Shown: positions 18,412 through 27,963, counted from the stretch's first letter. The stretch: DNA of 64,000 bases from an uncultured Pelagibacteraceae bacterium (GCA_902524945.1 CABZFF010000004.1:22410-86409), one strand, 5' to 3'. Numbers and translations: made by a program. The notes: a model not told the origin generated them from the sequence alone.

Positions 18412-18684
18412 AAAATAAAATAGGTTTTAGAATCCTTTTTGAGGTACTATGTGCTGTTAAATACTCATATAACTTTTAATACATATTTTATACATATTCT
18501 AGTTAATAACTTTTTTAATAAATATTTCTATTTACTGACTTTATTAATCTTATAAACATTAGTAAAACAACAATATTAACATCGTATAAAATGTTAAAAT
18601 ATTGTTAATTAATGTTAGTTTTTTTGTCAGTTTCTTTACAAGAAGTGGAAAAACTTAGTTTATTATTTATTTATTAACAAAAAT
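18412..18684. other. oriC: candidate chromosomal replication origin (oriC), hemE-ppsR intergenic region
   Basis: The longest non-coding gap in the window (273 bases) lies between divergent hemE and ppsR, the place of oriC in Caulobacter and Rickettsia. By my count the 120 bases 18481-18600 hold only 18 G or C. Near matches to the DnaA box TTATNCACA, each one mismatch off, are TTATACATA (18488-18496), TTATAAACA (18550-18558) and TTATTAACA (18671-18679). TTAA-N7-TTAA, the CtrA pattern, occurs at 18594-18608 but could be chance in such AT-rich DNA. Promoters for hemE and ppsR must also be here. Confidence 0.6.
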
Positions 18685-19503
18685 ATGAACCAAAAATACA
18701 ATGTATATCTTGTGTCTGACTCTACGGGCGAAACTCTAGATAGAATATTTTTGTCACTTAAATCTCAATTTTCAAATTTTGAGTATGAAAAAAAAGAGTA
18801 TGCTTTTGTGAGAACAGAGCAACAAATTGATAGAATTATAAGTGAGTGTATTAACTTAGAAAATTCTTTAATACTATATACTATTGTAGAAACAAAACTT
18901 GCAAAATATATTTCTAAACAAAGTGAAAAAAATAATCTACCATGTTTCGGAATACTAGGTAATCTTATTTTAAGTTTTTCTAAACTTTTAAACCAGAAAG
19001 CAATACATAAACCAAGCGCGCAACATGTATTAGATGATGATTATTATAAAAGAATTGAAGCTATTCAATTTACCATGGCGCATGATGATGGAAAAAAAGT
19101 AGATGACATAAAAAATGCCGATATTGTTTTGTTAGGTGTAAGTAGAACCAGTAAAACTCCTACCTCAATTTATTTAGCTAATAGAGGATATAAAACAGTA
19201 AATATTCCTTTAGTATTAGATCAAAAAATTCCTGAAGATTTGGTTAATGACGAAAAAATTTGTGTAATAGGATTAATAGCAGATCCTGTTAGACTAGCGG
19301 ACATTAGAAGAAATAGAGTAGCTATTATGAAAGATCGTAAATTAAAAGAATATACTGATATTGATCATATTAGAGAAGAGGTAGAAGGTTCCAAAAATCT
19401 TTTTAAAAAAAATAATTGGCCATCAATAGATGTTACCCGAAGATCTGTCGAGGAGACAGCTGCATCTATTTTAAAGATCATAGAAATTAAAAGAAATAAA
19501 TGA
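18685..19503 (+). CDS. ppsR: pyruvate,phosphate/water dikinase regulatory protein (DUF299 kinase-pyrophosphorylase)
   Basis: A 272-residue protein of the PDRP/PpsR family, which phosphorylates and dephosphorylates pyruvate,phosphate dikinase or PEP synthase on the regulatory threonine. The start 'YLVSDSTGETLDRI' and the nucleotide loop 'LLGVSRTSKTPTSIYLA' near residue 150 are typical. It is first in a tightly overlapping ppsR-maf-aroE-coaE-dnaQ run (4-base ATGA overlaps) leading away from the hemE-side gap, exactly as in other alphaproteobacteria next to oriC. Whether the target is PPDK or PpsA cannot be told from the window. Confidence 0.92.
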   Translation: MNQKYNVYLVSDSTGETLDRIFLSLKSQFSNFEYEKKEYAFVRTEQQIDRIISECINLENSLILYTIVETKLAKYISKQSEKNNLPCFGILGNLILSFSKLLNQKAIHKPSAQHVLDDDYYKRIEAIQFTMAHDDGKKVDDIKNADIVLLGVSRTSKTPTSIYLANRGYKTVNIPLVLDQKIPEDLVNDEKICVIGLIADPVRLADIRRNRVAIMKDRKLKEYTDIDHIREEVEGSKNLFKKNNWPSIDVTRRSVEETAASILKIIEIKRNK

Positions 19504-20090
19504 AAATAATTTTAGCTTCTAAAAGCGGTGTAAGAAAACAAATACTAGAAGATCACAAAATTGATTTTGAAGTTATTGTATCAAATGTCGATGAAGACGA
19601 AGTTAAAAACTCACTATTGGCAGAAGGAGCAGGTCCATTATTAATTTCAAAAAATCTTGCTGAAATAAAATCAACCAAAGTTAGTATACAGCATCCAAAT
19701 AAATTAGTTTTAGGTGCAGATAGTGTTATTTCGCTCAATAACAGATTAATAAATAAACCTAATTCACGAGAGGAAGCTCTTGCTATATTAAAAGAGCTTA
19801 ACAATTCAAAGCACTTTTTAATTAGTTCAGTATGTATTTCTAAAAACGGAGCAATGATTTGGAACCACACGGATTCTTCAGAATTGAAAATGAAAAATTT
19901 TTCGGAGGCGCAGCTTAAAAATTATTTAAGCAAGATCAAGACAGAAACTCTATCAGCTTATGGTGTTTACCAAATAGAGTCTGAGGGATTAAAACTTTTT
20001 GAATATATAAAAGGCGATCATAAGTCGATTATGGGTTTGCCTATAAAAGATATAATCAGCTATATTGAGCAGTATAAAAAAAAAAAATGA
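19500..20090 (+). CDS. maf: Maf-like nucleotide pyrophosphatase
   Basis: A 196-residue Maf/HAM1-superfamily house-cleaning pyrophosphatase. It begins 'IILASKSGVRKQILEDHKIDFEV' and has 'LVLGADSVISLNNR' and the C-terminal 'GVYQIESEGLKLFEYIKGDHKSIMGLPI'. The family hydrolyses non-canonical or modified NTPs. It overlaps ppsR by 4 bases and aroE by 4 bases. A run of 11 adenines immediately precedes the overlapping stop/start (ATGA), a possible slippage site. The subtype (dTTP/UTP or m7GTP preference) is not resolved. Confidence 0.9.
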   Translation: MKIILASKSGVRKQILEDHKIDFEVIVSNVDEDEVKNSLLAEGAGPLLISKNLAEIKSTKVSIQHPNKLVLGADSVISLNNRLINKPNSREEALAILKELNNSKHFLISSVCISKNGAMIWNHTDSSELKMKNFSEAQLKNYLSKIKTETLSAYGVYQIESEGLKLFEYIKGDHKSIMGLPIKDIISYIEQYKKKK

Positions 20091-20908
20091 AAAAATATTT
20101 TGGAATAATTGGAAACCCAATAAAGCATTCACTGTCTCCAGTTTTACATAATTACTGGTTTAAAAAATATGGAATTAATGCTGATTATAGTTTAATTGAT
20201 ATTAAACAAAATAAGATTTCAGAGTTAGTGCAAAAGATTAGAAAAAAAGAAATATTTGGTATTAATATCACTCTTCCTTACAAGCAAAAAATCGTACCTT
20301 ATGTAGATCTCCTTGTTAAGGATGCTTTATTAACAAGTTCGGTTAATACACTATACCTCGATGAAAAAAGCTCTGTTGTAGGAGACAATACAGATGTATT
20401 TGGATTACAAGCTGCTTATTTAAAAGAAGTAGACCGTGCACCGCAAAAAAAAGCATTAGTTATTGGAGCAGGTGGTGTATCACCATCTGTTATACTTTCC
20501 TTACAAAAATCAGGTGTTCAAGATGTTTCAATAACAAATAGGACAATGGAAAAATGTATTTTTTTAAAAAAAAAATTTAAAAATATAAATATTTTAGAGT
20601 GGCAACATTTAAAAGATGAATTAAAAAAATATGATATTATAATTAACGCTACTAGCTTAGGCTTAAAAAATAATAATGATTTTGAGTTTGATTTTGAGCC
20701 CACCAAAAAAGATTTAATTTACATTGACACGATTTATAATCCTTTGGAAACAAGAACTTTAAAATTTTTAAAAGATAGAGATATTAAAGTTTTTAATGGT
20801 CTAGAAATGTTTATTTATCAAGGTCAAAAAGCTTTTTACTTGTGGAATAAAGTAAACCCTGAGATAGATCAAAAATTAGTTGATTTATTAATATCTAAAC
20901 TTAAATGA
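20087..20908 (+). CDS. aroE: shikimate dehydrogenase
   Basis: A 273-residue NADPH-dependent enzyme reducing 3-dehydroshikimate in aromatic amino-acid synthesis. The substrate domain shows 'GNPIKHSLSPVLHNYWF' and 'GINITLPYKQKIVPY' with the catalytic Lys. The NADP domain has 'KALVIGAGGVSPSVILSL', and 'GLEMFIYQGQKAFYLW' lies near the end. Length and motifs are normal. It is coupled by 4-base overlaps to maf upstream and coaE downstream. Confidence 0.95.
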   Translation: MKKYFGIIGNPIKHSLSPVLHNYWFKKYGINADYSLIDIKQNKISELVQKIRKKEIFGINITLPYKQKIVPYVDLLVKDALLTSSVNTLYLDEKSSVVGDNTDVFGLQAAYLKEVDRAPQKKALVIGAGGVSPSVILSLQKSGVQDVSITNRTMEKCIFLKKKFKNINILEWQHLKDELKKYDIIINATSLGLKNNNDFEFDFEPTKKDLIYIDTIYNPLETRTLKFLKDRDIKVFNGLEMFIYQGQKAFYLWNKVNPEIDQKLVDLLISKLK

Positions 20909-21471
20909 AAAAAATTGGTATTACAGGTTCATTAGCCTCAGGAAAAACAACAGCTAGTAAAATTTTATCAATGCGAAAAGGTCCACTTTTTAGTGCCGAT
21001 GATGTTGTCAAGAAACTTTACACAAAAGCTTACTTTAGAAAAATATTATCAAAAAAATTTAAAATTAAAGATGACCAAAAGTTTAAAAATTCTCTAAGAA
21101 AAAAAGTTTTAAATGATAAATCATTTATTAAAAGACTTGAGAAAATGATCCATCCTATTGTTAGAAGAGAGATGAGAAAGTTTATTAAAATTAATAAAAA
21201 AAAATCACTAATTTTTCTTGAAATTCCCCTTTTAGTAGAAAGTAACTTAGTAAAATACTTTGATGTTACTTTTTTTATAAAAGCAAAAAAAAAAATTAGG
21301 TTACAAAGATTTATATATAAAGGTGGAAACAAAAATCTATTCGATATCTTAAATGAAAAACAATTAAGTGACTCAAAAAAAAGCAGTAAATGTGATTATG
21401 TGGTTGTTAATGAAAAAAATATTAAGATTCTAAAAAAGAAATTATTGGATATACTAAAAAAATATGAATGA
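20905..21471 (+). CDS. coaE: dephospho-CoA kinase
   Basis: A 188-residue P-loop kinase for the last step of coenzyme A synthesis. The Walker A 'GSLASGKTTASKIL' is at residues ~7-20, followed by 'FSADDVVKKLY'; 'HPIVRREM' and 'IFLEIPLLVES' are family motifs. It starts 4 bases inside aroE and overlaps dnaQ by 8 bases. The protein is unusually lysine-rich, in line with the AT-driven amino-acid bias of the genome. Confidence 0.93.
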   Translation: MKKIGITGSLASGKTTASKILSMRKGPLFSADDVVKKLYTKAYFRKILSKKFKIKDDQKFKNSLRKKVLNDKSFIKRLEKMIHPIVRREMRKFIKINKKKSLIFLEIPLLVESNLVKYFDVTFFIKAKKKIRLQRFIYKGGNKNLFDILNEKQLSDSKKSSKCDYVVVNEKNIKILKKKLLDILKKYE

Positions 21472-22123
21472 AATTTTTTTAGACACAGAAACAACTGGCT
21501 TATCATTCAAAGAGGGGCATAAAATTGTAGAAATAGCTTGTGTGGAAACCAAAGATTTAATTTCTACTGGTAAAATTTTTCATAAATTAATTAATCCTGA
21601 AAGAGATGTGCCTGATGAAGCGTTTAGAGTTCACGGATTTTCACGAGATTTTTTAAGCAAAGAAAAAACATTTAGCGGAATAGTTGATGAATTTCTTGAA
21701 TTTATCAAAGATAAAAAGATTATAATTCATAATGCTCAATTTGATTTAAGTTTTCTTAATGGAGAGTTAAGTTATTTAAAGAAGGAACAAATTAATAAAA
21801 ACATGGTATTCGATTCTCTTGAGTTAGCTAGAAATAAATTTCCAGGAACATCAAATTCTTTAGATGCTTTATGTAAAAGATTTAATATAGATATTTCTAA
21901 AAGAACCAAGCATAATGCATTGTTAGATTGCGAGCTTTTAAGAGAAGTTTATATTAACTTACTTGACGCAAAGGAGCCAAAGTTTAATTTATTAAATAAA
22001 GAAAATGATAAAAATATCTTTAAAAACAACGATTACAACAAGAAAATATATAAAGTTTCAGAAGAAGAAGTAAAGTTACACAGAGATTTTTTGAAAAAGG
22101 AGATAAAAAAAAATTTTTATTGA
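21464..22123 (+). CDS. dnaQ: DNA polymerase III epsilon subunit (3'-5' proofreading exonuclease)
   Basis: A 219-residue DEDD exonuclease. ExoI is 'EIFLDTETTGLSFKEGHKIVEIACVE', ExoII 'IIHNAQFDLSFLNGEL' and ExoIII 'RTKHNALLDCELLREVY' with the catalytic His and Asp. A C-terminal tail of ~45 residues would reach the polymerase alpha subunit. It is the last gene in the ppsR-maf-aroE-coaE-dnaQ string, and its stop overlaps the convergent secB by 7 bases. Confidence 0.94.
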   Translation: MNEIFLDTETTGLSFKEGHKIVEIACVETKDLISTGKIFHKLINPERDVPDEAFRVHGFSRDFLSKEKTFSGIVDEFLEFIKDKKIIIHNAQFDLSFLNGELSYLKKEQINKNMVFDSLELARNKFPGTSNSLDALCKRFNIDISKRTKHNALLDCELLREVYINLLDAKEPKFNLLNKENDKNIFKNNDYNKKIYKVSEEEVKLHRDFLKKEIKKNFY

Positions 22124-22536
22124 ATTCTTTTTGCATTATAAAGTTTCTCAAAATCAACGTTCTCACTAATCTTGATATCTCTAAAGCCCGAATTTTCGAA
22201 CAAATTTATAAATATTATTCTTAGTTCTTTGTAAATTTTAGACGGCACATCAACAAGTACTATCTTCTCAATCTTTTTTTTATCTATTTTTTCTTCTGTA
22301 ATTTCAATAATCGTTGAAAATACAATCTTAGCATCAATTTTTTCAAAATTCTCTGTTATCGGTAAAAGATTTAGTGAGGTATAAACTTCTATAATATTTT
22401 CTTTTACCTGGTTACTCTTTATATCTATGTTTATTTTATATTTTTGAATATCTTTAGTAAGTAAAAAAAAAGTTTTTGGATTTGGAATGTGGAAATTTAA
22501 GTCTTTTATATATTTACCAATTATTTTATAACTCAT
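22117..22536 (-). CDS. secB: SecB-like protein-export chaperone
   Basis: A 139-residue protein with the SecB fold pattern: 'IGKYIKDLNFHIPNPKTFF' at the start and alternating strands through the middle. It keeps secretory precursors unfolded for SecA. Family similarity is moderate, but position between dnaQ and fxsA matches the usual alphaproteobacterial order and supports the call. It overlaps fxsA by 11 bases at its start and convergent dnaQ by 7 at its end. It is more lysine- and isoleucine-rich than enteric SecB. Confidence 0.82.
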   Translation of the reverse strand: MSYKIIGKYIKDLNFHIPNPKTFFLLTKDIQKYKINIDIKSNQVKENIIEVYTSLNLLPITENFEKIDAKIVFSTIIEITEEKIDKKKIEKIVLVDVPSKIYKELRIIFINLFENSGFRDIKISENVDFEKLYNAKRIQ

Positions 22537-22948
22537 CTTTATTTTTTTTTACTATCTCACCATCTATTATCTCACTATTTTTTTTTGGTTTATCAGTATC
22601 TTTTTTATTTCTTAAAAAGAACTTAAATAATAAACTCCTGGAGAATGGAATTAACAATACAAGACCTAAAAAATCGGTAAGAAATCCGGGAAAAATTAAT
22701 AGCACAGCTGCAAAAGCTATCGATGCCCCTGAAAGTAACTCATAAATTGGTGTCTTGTTTTGATAAATGTTAATTAGTCCTGATCTCAATGTTTGGATAC
22801 CTTGTATTCTCGCAAAATAAACACCAATTATTGCTGTTAAGAATATTAAAGCTATAGTGTTAAAAGCACCAATTTCTCCACCAATTTTGATCATTAAAAA
22901 TATCTCTATGGCTGGTAATCCTACAAATATTAGGAAAAATGTGTTCAT
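22526..22948 (-). CDS. fxsA: FxsA-family membrane protein
   Basis: A 140-residue inner-membrane protein. Family features are 'PAIEIFLMIKIGGEIGAFNTIALIFLTAIIGVYFARIQG' and 'LLIFPGFLTDFLGLVLLIPFSR', giving three or four membrane segments and a charged cytosolic tail. Named for suppression of F exclusion of phage T7 in E. coli, its normal role is unknown. It precedes and overlaps secB by 11 bases and is divergent from the Tim44-like gene with about 45 bases between starts, an arrangement shared by many alphaproteobacteria. Confidence 0.88.
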   Translation of the reverse strand: MNTFFLIFVGLPAIEIFLMIKIGGEIGAFNTIALIFLTAIIGVYFARIQGIQTLRSGLINIYQNKTPIYELLSGASIAFAAVLLIFPGFLTDFLGLVLLIPFSRSLLFKFFLRNKKDTDKPKKNSEIIDGEIVKKNKDEL

Positions 22949-22992
22949 TTGTCAGATACAAAATTATATTATTCATGTATATTTATCAAATA

Positions 22993-23595
22993 ATGAGTAA
23001 CAGTTTTGGATATTTAGATATAATTTTACTGGGAATGATAGCAGGATTTATAATCCTTAGATTAAGAAGCATATTAGGTAGAAAAACTGGACATGAGTCC
23101 AAAGTTTATCCAAATTTTGCTGAAAAAAAATTCAGTATGCCTCAAAAAGACACTAAAGCTGCTGAACAAAATCTAGAAATTCTTGAAGGAAAAGACAAAA
23201 AAGAATTTTTGAAAGGCGCTGAGATAGCTTATGAAAGTATTCTAACTTCTTTCGCATCAGGTGATTTGATCAAACTAAAGGCTTTGTTATCACCGAATAT
23301 GTTTTCTAATTTTTCTGATGCAATAAAATCTAGAAATAAAGATAATATTAAATCAGAATTTACATTTATCGGAGTGAAAGAGTCTTCTGTAGAAAAATAT
23401 GAGAAAATCAAAGATAATTTATTTGCTACTGTTAAGTTCGTTGCTGAAGTGATATCTGTAAAAAAAGATAAAGATAATAAAATAATCGAGGGAAATCCTG
23501 ACAAAATTAAATTTGTAACTGATAGTTGGAAATTTACAAAAAACATTAATAAGAAAAGTCCAAACTGGTATTTATCTGAAATTATCAGTCAGTGA
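22993..23595 (+). CDS. Tim44-domain (TimA-like) membrane-associated protein
   Basis: I start it at ATG 22993 ('MSNSFGYLDIILLGMIAGFIILRLRSILGRK'), giving 200 residues; ATG 22975 is possible, and the longer track start at 22939 overlaps fxsA. One N-terminal membrane helix is followed by a charged linker and a Tim44-like domain from about residue 70 ('FLKGAEIAYESILTSFASGDLIKLKALLSPNMF'). Bacterial homologues are adaptor-like proteins related to the mitochondrial import motor subunit. It overlaps smr by 4 bases. Confidence 0.85.
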   Translation: MSNSFGYLDIILLGMIAGFIILRLRSILGRKTGHESKVYPNFAEKKFSMPQKDTKAAEQNLEILEGKDKKEFLKGAEIAYESILTSFASGDLIKLKALLSPNMFSNFSDAIKSRNKDNIKSEFTFIGVKESSVEKYEKIKDNLFATVKFVAEVISVKKDKDNKIIEGNPDKIKFVTDSWKFTKNINKKSPNWYLSEIISQ

Positions 23596-24008
23596 ATAAA
23601 AAAAAAGATCTTTCCCAGGAAGACAAACAAACTTGGGAAAATTATATTAAAGATCCATTAGATATTTTCGATAAAGATAATAATAATCAAAAGAGAATCA
23701 AAAAAGAAAGATTTAAGTTTGATCTTCATGGTTTTACTCTAGATGAAGCGAACATAAAGGTAAAAGAAATTTTACTCTTTTGTATCAAGAATAAGTATAA
23801 AGAATTATTATTAATTACAGGTAAGGGATTACATTCTACGAGTGATAAAGGTGTTTATGTTTCAAAAGACTTAGGAAAATTGAAATTTTCTGTTCCGGAA
23901 TATATTAAATCCGATTTTGAGACAAATAAACTTATAGTATCGATTAATGAAGCTGAAGTAAAAGATGGTGGAGAAGGTGCAATTCTAATAAAGCTAAAGA
24001 ATTTATAG
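23592..24008 (+). CDS. Smr-domain protein
   Basis: A 138-residue protein starting at GTG 23592 inside the stop of the Tim44-like gene. Its C-terminal two thirds are an Smr domain with '[19 protein letters not shown]' and '[11 protein letters not shown]'. Smr domains are nucleic-acid binding, and some are endonucleases; here the usual 'TGkG' motif is kept. Other alphaproteobacteria often have the lytic transglycosylase mltA between the Tim44 gene and smr; here it is absent. It converges with hslU, with a 6-base overlap of the ends. Confidence 0.9.
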   Translation: MNKKKDLSQEDKQTWENYIKDPLDIFDKDNNNQKRIKKERFKFDLHGFTLDEANIKVKEILLFCIKNKYKELLLITGKGLHSTSDKGVYVSKDLGKLKFSVPEYIKSDFETNKLIVSINEAEVKDGGEGAILIKLKNL

Positions 24009-25379
24009 TATAAACTTTGATAGGTCCGTATCCTTAACTAAATTACCCAGATTATCTTGAACAAATTTTTTGTCTACTGTGATTGTTTCGCCAGCTTTAT
24101 CTGTTGCGTTGAAACTAATATCGTCTAATACTTTCTCAATAATAGTATGAAGTCTTCTCGCTCCAATATTTTCAACTGAAGAATTAACTTCCGCAGATAT
24201 TTTTGCAAGCATATCAATACCATCATCTGAAAATTCAAGTTTAACGTCTTCAGTTTTTAAAAGGGCTTTGTATTGTTTTATTAAACTATTATCTGGCTCT
24301 TTTAGAATTCTTTTGAAATCATCCTCATTTAGGGCATTCAATTCCACTCTAATTGGCAATCTCCCTTGTAATTCTGGTAGTAGATCTGAGGGTTTTGCTA
24401 ATTGGAACGCTCCGGATGCAATAAATAAAATATGATCAGTTTTTATTGGACCGTGCTTAGTACTTACTGTTGTCCCTTCAATTAGAGGCAACAAGTCTCT
24501 TTGGACTCCTTCTCTAGAAACATCACCACCTACTCTGTCACTTCTTGCTGAAACTTTATCAATTTCATCTAAAAAGACTATTCCATTTTCTTCAGTAGCT
24601 TTTTTGGCTTCTTTTATAATTTTATCTTCTTCGATCATTTTATCAGATTCCTGAGCTACTAAAATTCCGTGGGATTCTTTAACTGACATTTTTTTCTTTT
24701 TTCCTTTTTTCCCTCCCATAGATTTACCTAAAATATCCCCAAGGTTAACCATACCAACGTTACCTCCTGGCATTCCCGGTATTTCAAAGCTTTGAATTCC
24801 AGATGATGAGTCCTGAACTTCTATTTCAATTTCGTTATCATCTAGATCACCGGTTCTAAGTCTTTTTCTAAAACTTTCTCTTGTAGCAACACTTGCTTTA
24901 TTTCCGACTAATGCATCTAATACTTTTTCCTCTGCTTTTAATTCTGCTTTGGCTTTAACTTCTTTTCTTTTTCTTTCTCTTTCCATAGCAATTGCTATTT
25001 CTATCAAATCTCTTACGATCTGTTCTACGTCTCTTCCAACATACCCAACCTCTGTAAATCTTGTTGCTTCAACTTTTATAAACGGTGCCTCAGCTAATTT
25101 TGAAAGTCTTCTTGATATTTCGGTTTTTCCTACTCCTGTTGGACCGATCATAAGTATGTTCTTCGGCAATACTTCATCTCTCATTTCATCAGTAAGAGCC
25201 TGTCTTCTCCATCTATTTCTTAATGCAACAGCAACAGCCTTTTTTGCTTCCTTTTGACCGATTACATATCTATCCAGTTCTGAAACTATTTCTCTTGGGG
25301 AAAGAGCGCTGACCTTTGAGTTATCAGATTTAGATCCTCTGACAAGTTTTAAATTTATCTCTTTTTTTGATTTAGACAT
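24003..25379 (-). CDS. hslU: ATP-dependent protease ATPase subunit HslU
   Basis: A 458-residue AAA+ unfoldase partner of HslV. The Walker A '[14 protein letters not shown]' is near residue 73, followed by the pore-loop region '[17 protein letters not shown]'. A glycine/methionine- and lysine-rich inserted I-domain ('[26 protein letters not shown]') precedes Walker B '[11 protein letters not shown]', and the C-terminal sensor-2 region is '[22 protein letters not shown]'. Its start abuts the hslV stop directly, so the two are one transcript read away from hisB. Confidence 0.98.
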   Translation of the reverse strand: MSKSKKEINLKLVRGSKSDNSKVSALSPREIVSELDRYVIGQKEAKKAVAVALRNRWRRQALTDEMRDEVLPKNILMIGPTGVGKTEISRRLSKLAEAPFIKVEATRFTEVGYVGRDVEQIVRDLIEIAIAMERERKRKEVKAKAELKAEEKVLDALVGNKASVATRESFRKRLRTGDLDDNEIEIEVQDSSSGIQSFEIPGMPGGNVGMVNLGDILGKSMGGKKGKKKKMSVKESHGILVAQESDKMIEEDKIIKEAKKATEENGIVFLDEIDKVSARSDRVGGDVSREGVQRDLLPLIEGTTVSTKHGPIKTDHILFIASGAFQLAKPSDLLPELQGRLPIRVELNALNEDDFKRILKEPDNSLIKQYKALLKTEDVKLEFSDDGIDMLAKISAEVNSSVENIGARRLHTIIEKVLDDISFNATDKAGETITVDKKFVQDNLGNLVKDTDLSKFIL

Positions 25380-25919
25380 TTAAATTTTTTCCATTGTTAC
25401 ATTATTGTTTGTAAATACGCAGATATCTGATGCTACTTTTAACGCTTTTCTTGCGATCTCTTCTGCTTTCATATCAGTTTCAATTAACACCTTTGCAGCC
25501 GCAAGAGCATAGTTACCTCCAGACCCTATTCCAATTATTCCATCCTCTGGTTCTAAAACATCACCAGTTCCAGAAATTATAAAGCTGTGACTCTTATCTG
25601 CAACTGCCATTAATGCTTCTAATCTTCTTAAAAATTTATCACTTCTCCAATCTTTAGCTAATTCAACAGCTGCTCTTTGTAAGTTGCCGGCATGCTTTTC
25701 TAGTTTTGCCTCAAGCCTTTCAAATAAAGTTAAAGCGTCTGCAGTTGAACCAGCAAAGCCTGCAATCACACCTCTGCTCTCAATTTTTCTTACTTTCTTG
25801 GCCTTGCTTTTTAAAACTGTATTACCCAGACTGACTTGACCGTCACCTGCAACAATCGTCTCACCACCCTTTCTAAGAAGGACTATTGTGGTGCCATGCC
25901 ATTTTTCAGCTGTATTCAT
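25380..25919 (-). CDS. hslV: ATP-dependent protease peptidase subunit HslV
   Basis: A 179-residue proteasome-like peptidase. The catalytic threonine follows the short propeptide in '[32 protein letters not shown]'. Other family motifs are '[22 protein letters not shown]' and '[17 protein letters not shown]'. It forms double hexameric rings capped by HslU. It is divergent from hisB across a 96-base gap, which must hold both promoters; I could not pick a convincing heat-shock promoter there. Confidence 0.98.
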   Translation of the reverse strand: MNTAEKWHGTTIVLLRKGGETIVAGDGQVSLGNTVLKSKAKKVRKIESRGVIAGFAGSTADALTLFERLEAKLEKHAGNLQRAAVELAKDWRSDKFLRRLEALMAVADKSHSFIISGTGDVLEPEDGIIGIGSGGNYALAAAKVLIETDMKAEEIARKALKVASDICVFTNNNVTMEKI

Positions 25920-26015
25920 GGAGTTATATGTGGAGATTAATTTGCAATCTTCAATAGTGATTTATTGATAAAATGAGCATTTAAATATATATCAAAGGTA
26001 AATCAGGCATAGTTT

Positions 26016-26606
26016 ATGATTAGAAAAGCAAAAATAACCAGGAAAACAAAAGAGACCAGTATTTCTGTCGCGGTTAATCTAGACGGTAAAGGAAAGTATA
26101 AAATTAAAACTGGAATAGGTTTTTTAGATCACATGTTGGAGCAACTATCAAAACACTCTCTTATAGATCTAGAAGTTAAAGCAAAAGGTGACACACATAT
26201 AGATTTACACCATACTACTGAGGATACAGGCATAGCAATTGGAGAAGCTATTAAAAAAGCAGCTGGTAATAGAAAAGGTATAACAAGATATGCATCGACC
26301 ATGATACCTATGGATGAAACTCTAAGCCGAGTTTCAATTGATGTATCGAACAGACCTTATTTAATATGGAAAGTAAATCTGCCGGTTGAGAAACTTGGTG
26401 AAATGGATACAGAATTATTTAAAGAGTGGTTTCAAGCATTTTCACAATCAGCTGGAGTTACATTACACATAGAAAATATATACGGTGAAAATAGTCACCA
26501 CAAGATTGAGTCATGTTACAAAGGTTTAGCTAGATCATTAAAAGATGCTTTAGTGATTGATAAAAGAATTAAAAACTCAATACCTTCGACAAAAGGCTCT
26601 ATTTAA
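26016..26606 (+). CDS. hisB: imidazoleglycerol-phosphate dehydratase
   Basis: A 196-residue monofunctional HisB with the double metal-binding pattern '[16 protein letters not shown]', '[21 protein letters not shown]' and '[13 protein letters not shown]'. It makes imidazole acetol phosphate in histidine synthesis. It heads a compact hisB-hisH-hisA-hisF-hisE cluster read rightward from hslV. No leader peptide or attenuator is visible in the 96 bases upstream. Confidence 0.97.
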   Translation: MIRKAKITRKTKETSISVAVNLDGKGKYKIKTGIGFLDHMLEQLSKHSLIDLEVKAKGDTHIDLHHTTEDTGIAIGEAIKKAAGNRKGITRYASTMIPMDETLSRVSIDVSNRPYLIWKVNLPVEKLGEMDTELFKEWFQAFSQSAGVTLHIENIYGENSHHKIESCYKGLARSLKDALVIDKRIKNSIPSTKGSI

Positions 26607-26611
26607 AATTG

Positions 26612-27238
26612 ATGAACGTCACAATTGTTGACTACCAATCGGGCAATATTAGCTCTGTCATAAATTCTTTTACAGAGGTAGCTAAAGGTAAAGTTAATCT
26701 AGAGGTAACTTCGGATATTAATAAAATCAAGATTTGTGATAAAATTGTTTTACCAGGGCAAGGTTCATTTAAAAGCTGCGTAGAATCTTTAAATAATATT
26801 TCTGGACTAGTAGATACGCTAAAAGATTTTGTAATTACAAATAAGAAACCCTTATTAGGTATCTGTGTAGGCTTACAAATGTTCGCAGATATTGGATATG
26901 AAGAAGCAGAAACAAAAGGCTTAGGTTGGATTTCTGGCAAAGTTTCTAAAATTAATAATCAGAATGGAAAATTTAAGCTTCCACACATTGGGTGGAACGA
27001 AATTGAAATTCAAAAGGAAAGTAAAATATTTAAAGACATAAAAAATAAATCTCATATGTATTTCGTTCACAGTTACGAGTTTATACCTGAGGATAAATCA
27101 GTCATCTCAGCGACAACAGATTATTCATCAAAAATTGTCTGCTCTGTTGAAAGAGATAATTTATTTGGAACACAGTTTCACCCAGAGAAGAGTGATAAAA
27201 TCGGATTAAAAGTAATTGATAACTTTTTAAGATTATAA
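26612..27238 (+). CDS. hisH: imidazole glycerol phosphate synthase, glutaminase subunit
   Basis: A class-I glutamine amidotransferase of 208 residues. The track adds a TTG codon at 26609, but ATG 26612 ('MNVTIVDYQSGNISSV') is the natural start. The catalytic Cys lies in 'LLGICVGLQMFAD' and the His/Glu pair in 'GTQFHPEKSDKIG'. It supplies ammonia to HisF. It lies 5 bases after hisB and shares one base with hisA. Confidence 0.96.
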   Translation: MNVTIVDYQSGNISSVINSFTEVAKGKVNLEVTSDINKIKICDKIVLPGQGSFKSCVESLNNISGLVDTLKDFVITNKKPLLGICVGLQMFADIGYEEAETKGLGWISGKVSKINNQNGKFKLPHIGWNEIEIQKESKIFKDIKNKSHMYFVHSYEFIPEDKSVISATTDYSSKIVCSVERDNLFGTQFHPEKSDKIGLKVIDNFLRL

Positions 27239-27963
27239 TGAAAATATTTCCAGCTATAGATATTAAAGACAAGAAGTGCGTAAGATTAATCAAAGGAGAC
27301 TTTAAAAACAAAACTGAATATGAAACTTCACCTATTGAGCAAGCAGGTAAATACAAAGATCATGGCTTTAAAAATTTACATATCGTTGATTTGGATGGCG
27401 CATTAACCGGAAAGACGGTTAATTTAGATATTATAAAAAAAATAGTAAGTAAATACGATTTGAAAATTGAAATAGGTGGTGGTGTTAGATCCCTCGATAG
27501 CATTAAGCAATATATCGATGCAGGCGCTGAAAAAGTAATTTTAGGAAGTGGTGCTATTAAGAATAAAGAATTTTTAAAAGAGTCTTGTGAAAAGTTTAAA
27601 GGTCAAATTGCTTTAGGATTAGATGCAAAAGATGGAAATCTTTCTGTGTCAGGCTGGAAAGAAAATTTAAATATTAAAACCATAGATTTTCTCAAAGAAG
27701 TAAATAACTATGGAGTAAGTCGAATTATTTATACAGATATTTATAGAGATGGAATGAAAAATAGTCCTAACCTAAATGGGACTGTAAAAATTGCAGAGCT
27801 TTCAAATTGCCCTGTTGTAATTTCAGGAGGTGTTTCTTCAATAAACGACATTAAGAAAGCTAAAGAATTAAATCATGAAAAAATAGAAGGTATCATTGTT
27901 GGAAAAGCTATTTATGATGGTGATATAAAACTAGATGAGTTAGCAAAGGAGATCAGTGCTTAA
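27238..27963 (+). CDS. hisA: phosphoribosylformimino-5-aminoimidazole carboxamide ribotide isomerase
   Basis: A 241-residue (beta/alpha)8 isomerase. The N-terminal '[20 protein letters not shown]' carries the catalytic Asp, and '[13 protein letters not shown]', '[15 protein letters not shown]' and '[13 protein letters not shown]' form the phosphate-binding loops. It carries out the Amadori rearrangement before HisF/HisH. It starts on the last base of hisH and overlaps hisF by 8 bases; the DUF2628 gene that some relatives carry between hisH and hisA is absent. Confidence 0.97.
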   Translation: MKIFPAIDIKDKKCVRLIKGDFKNKTEYETSPIEQAGKYKDHGFKNLHIVDLDGALTGKTVNLDIIKKIVSKYDLKIEIGGGVRSLDSIKQYIDAGAEKVILGSGAIKNKEFLKESCEKFKGQIALGLDAKDGNLSVSGWKENLNIKTIDFLKEVNNYGVSRIIYTDIYRDGMKNSPNLNGTVKIAELSNCPVVISGGVSSINDIKKAKELNHEKIEGIIVGKAIYDGDIKLDELAKEISA

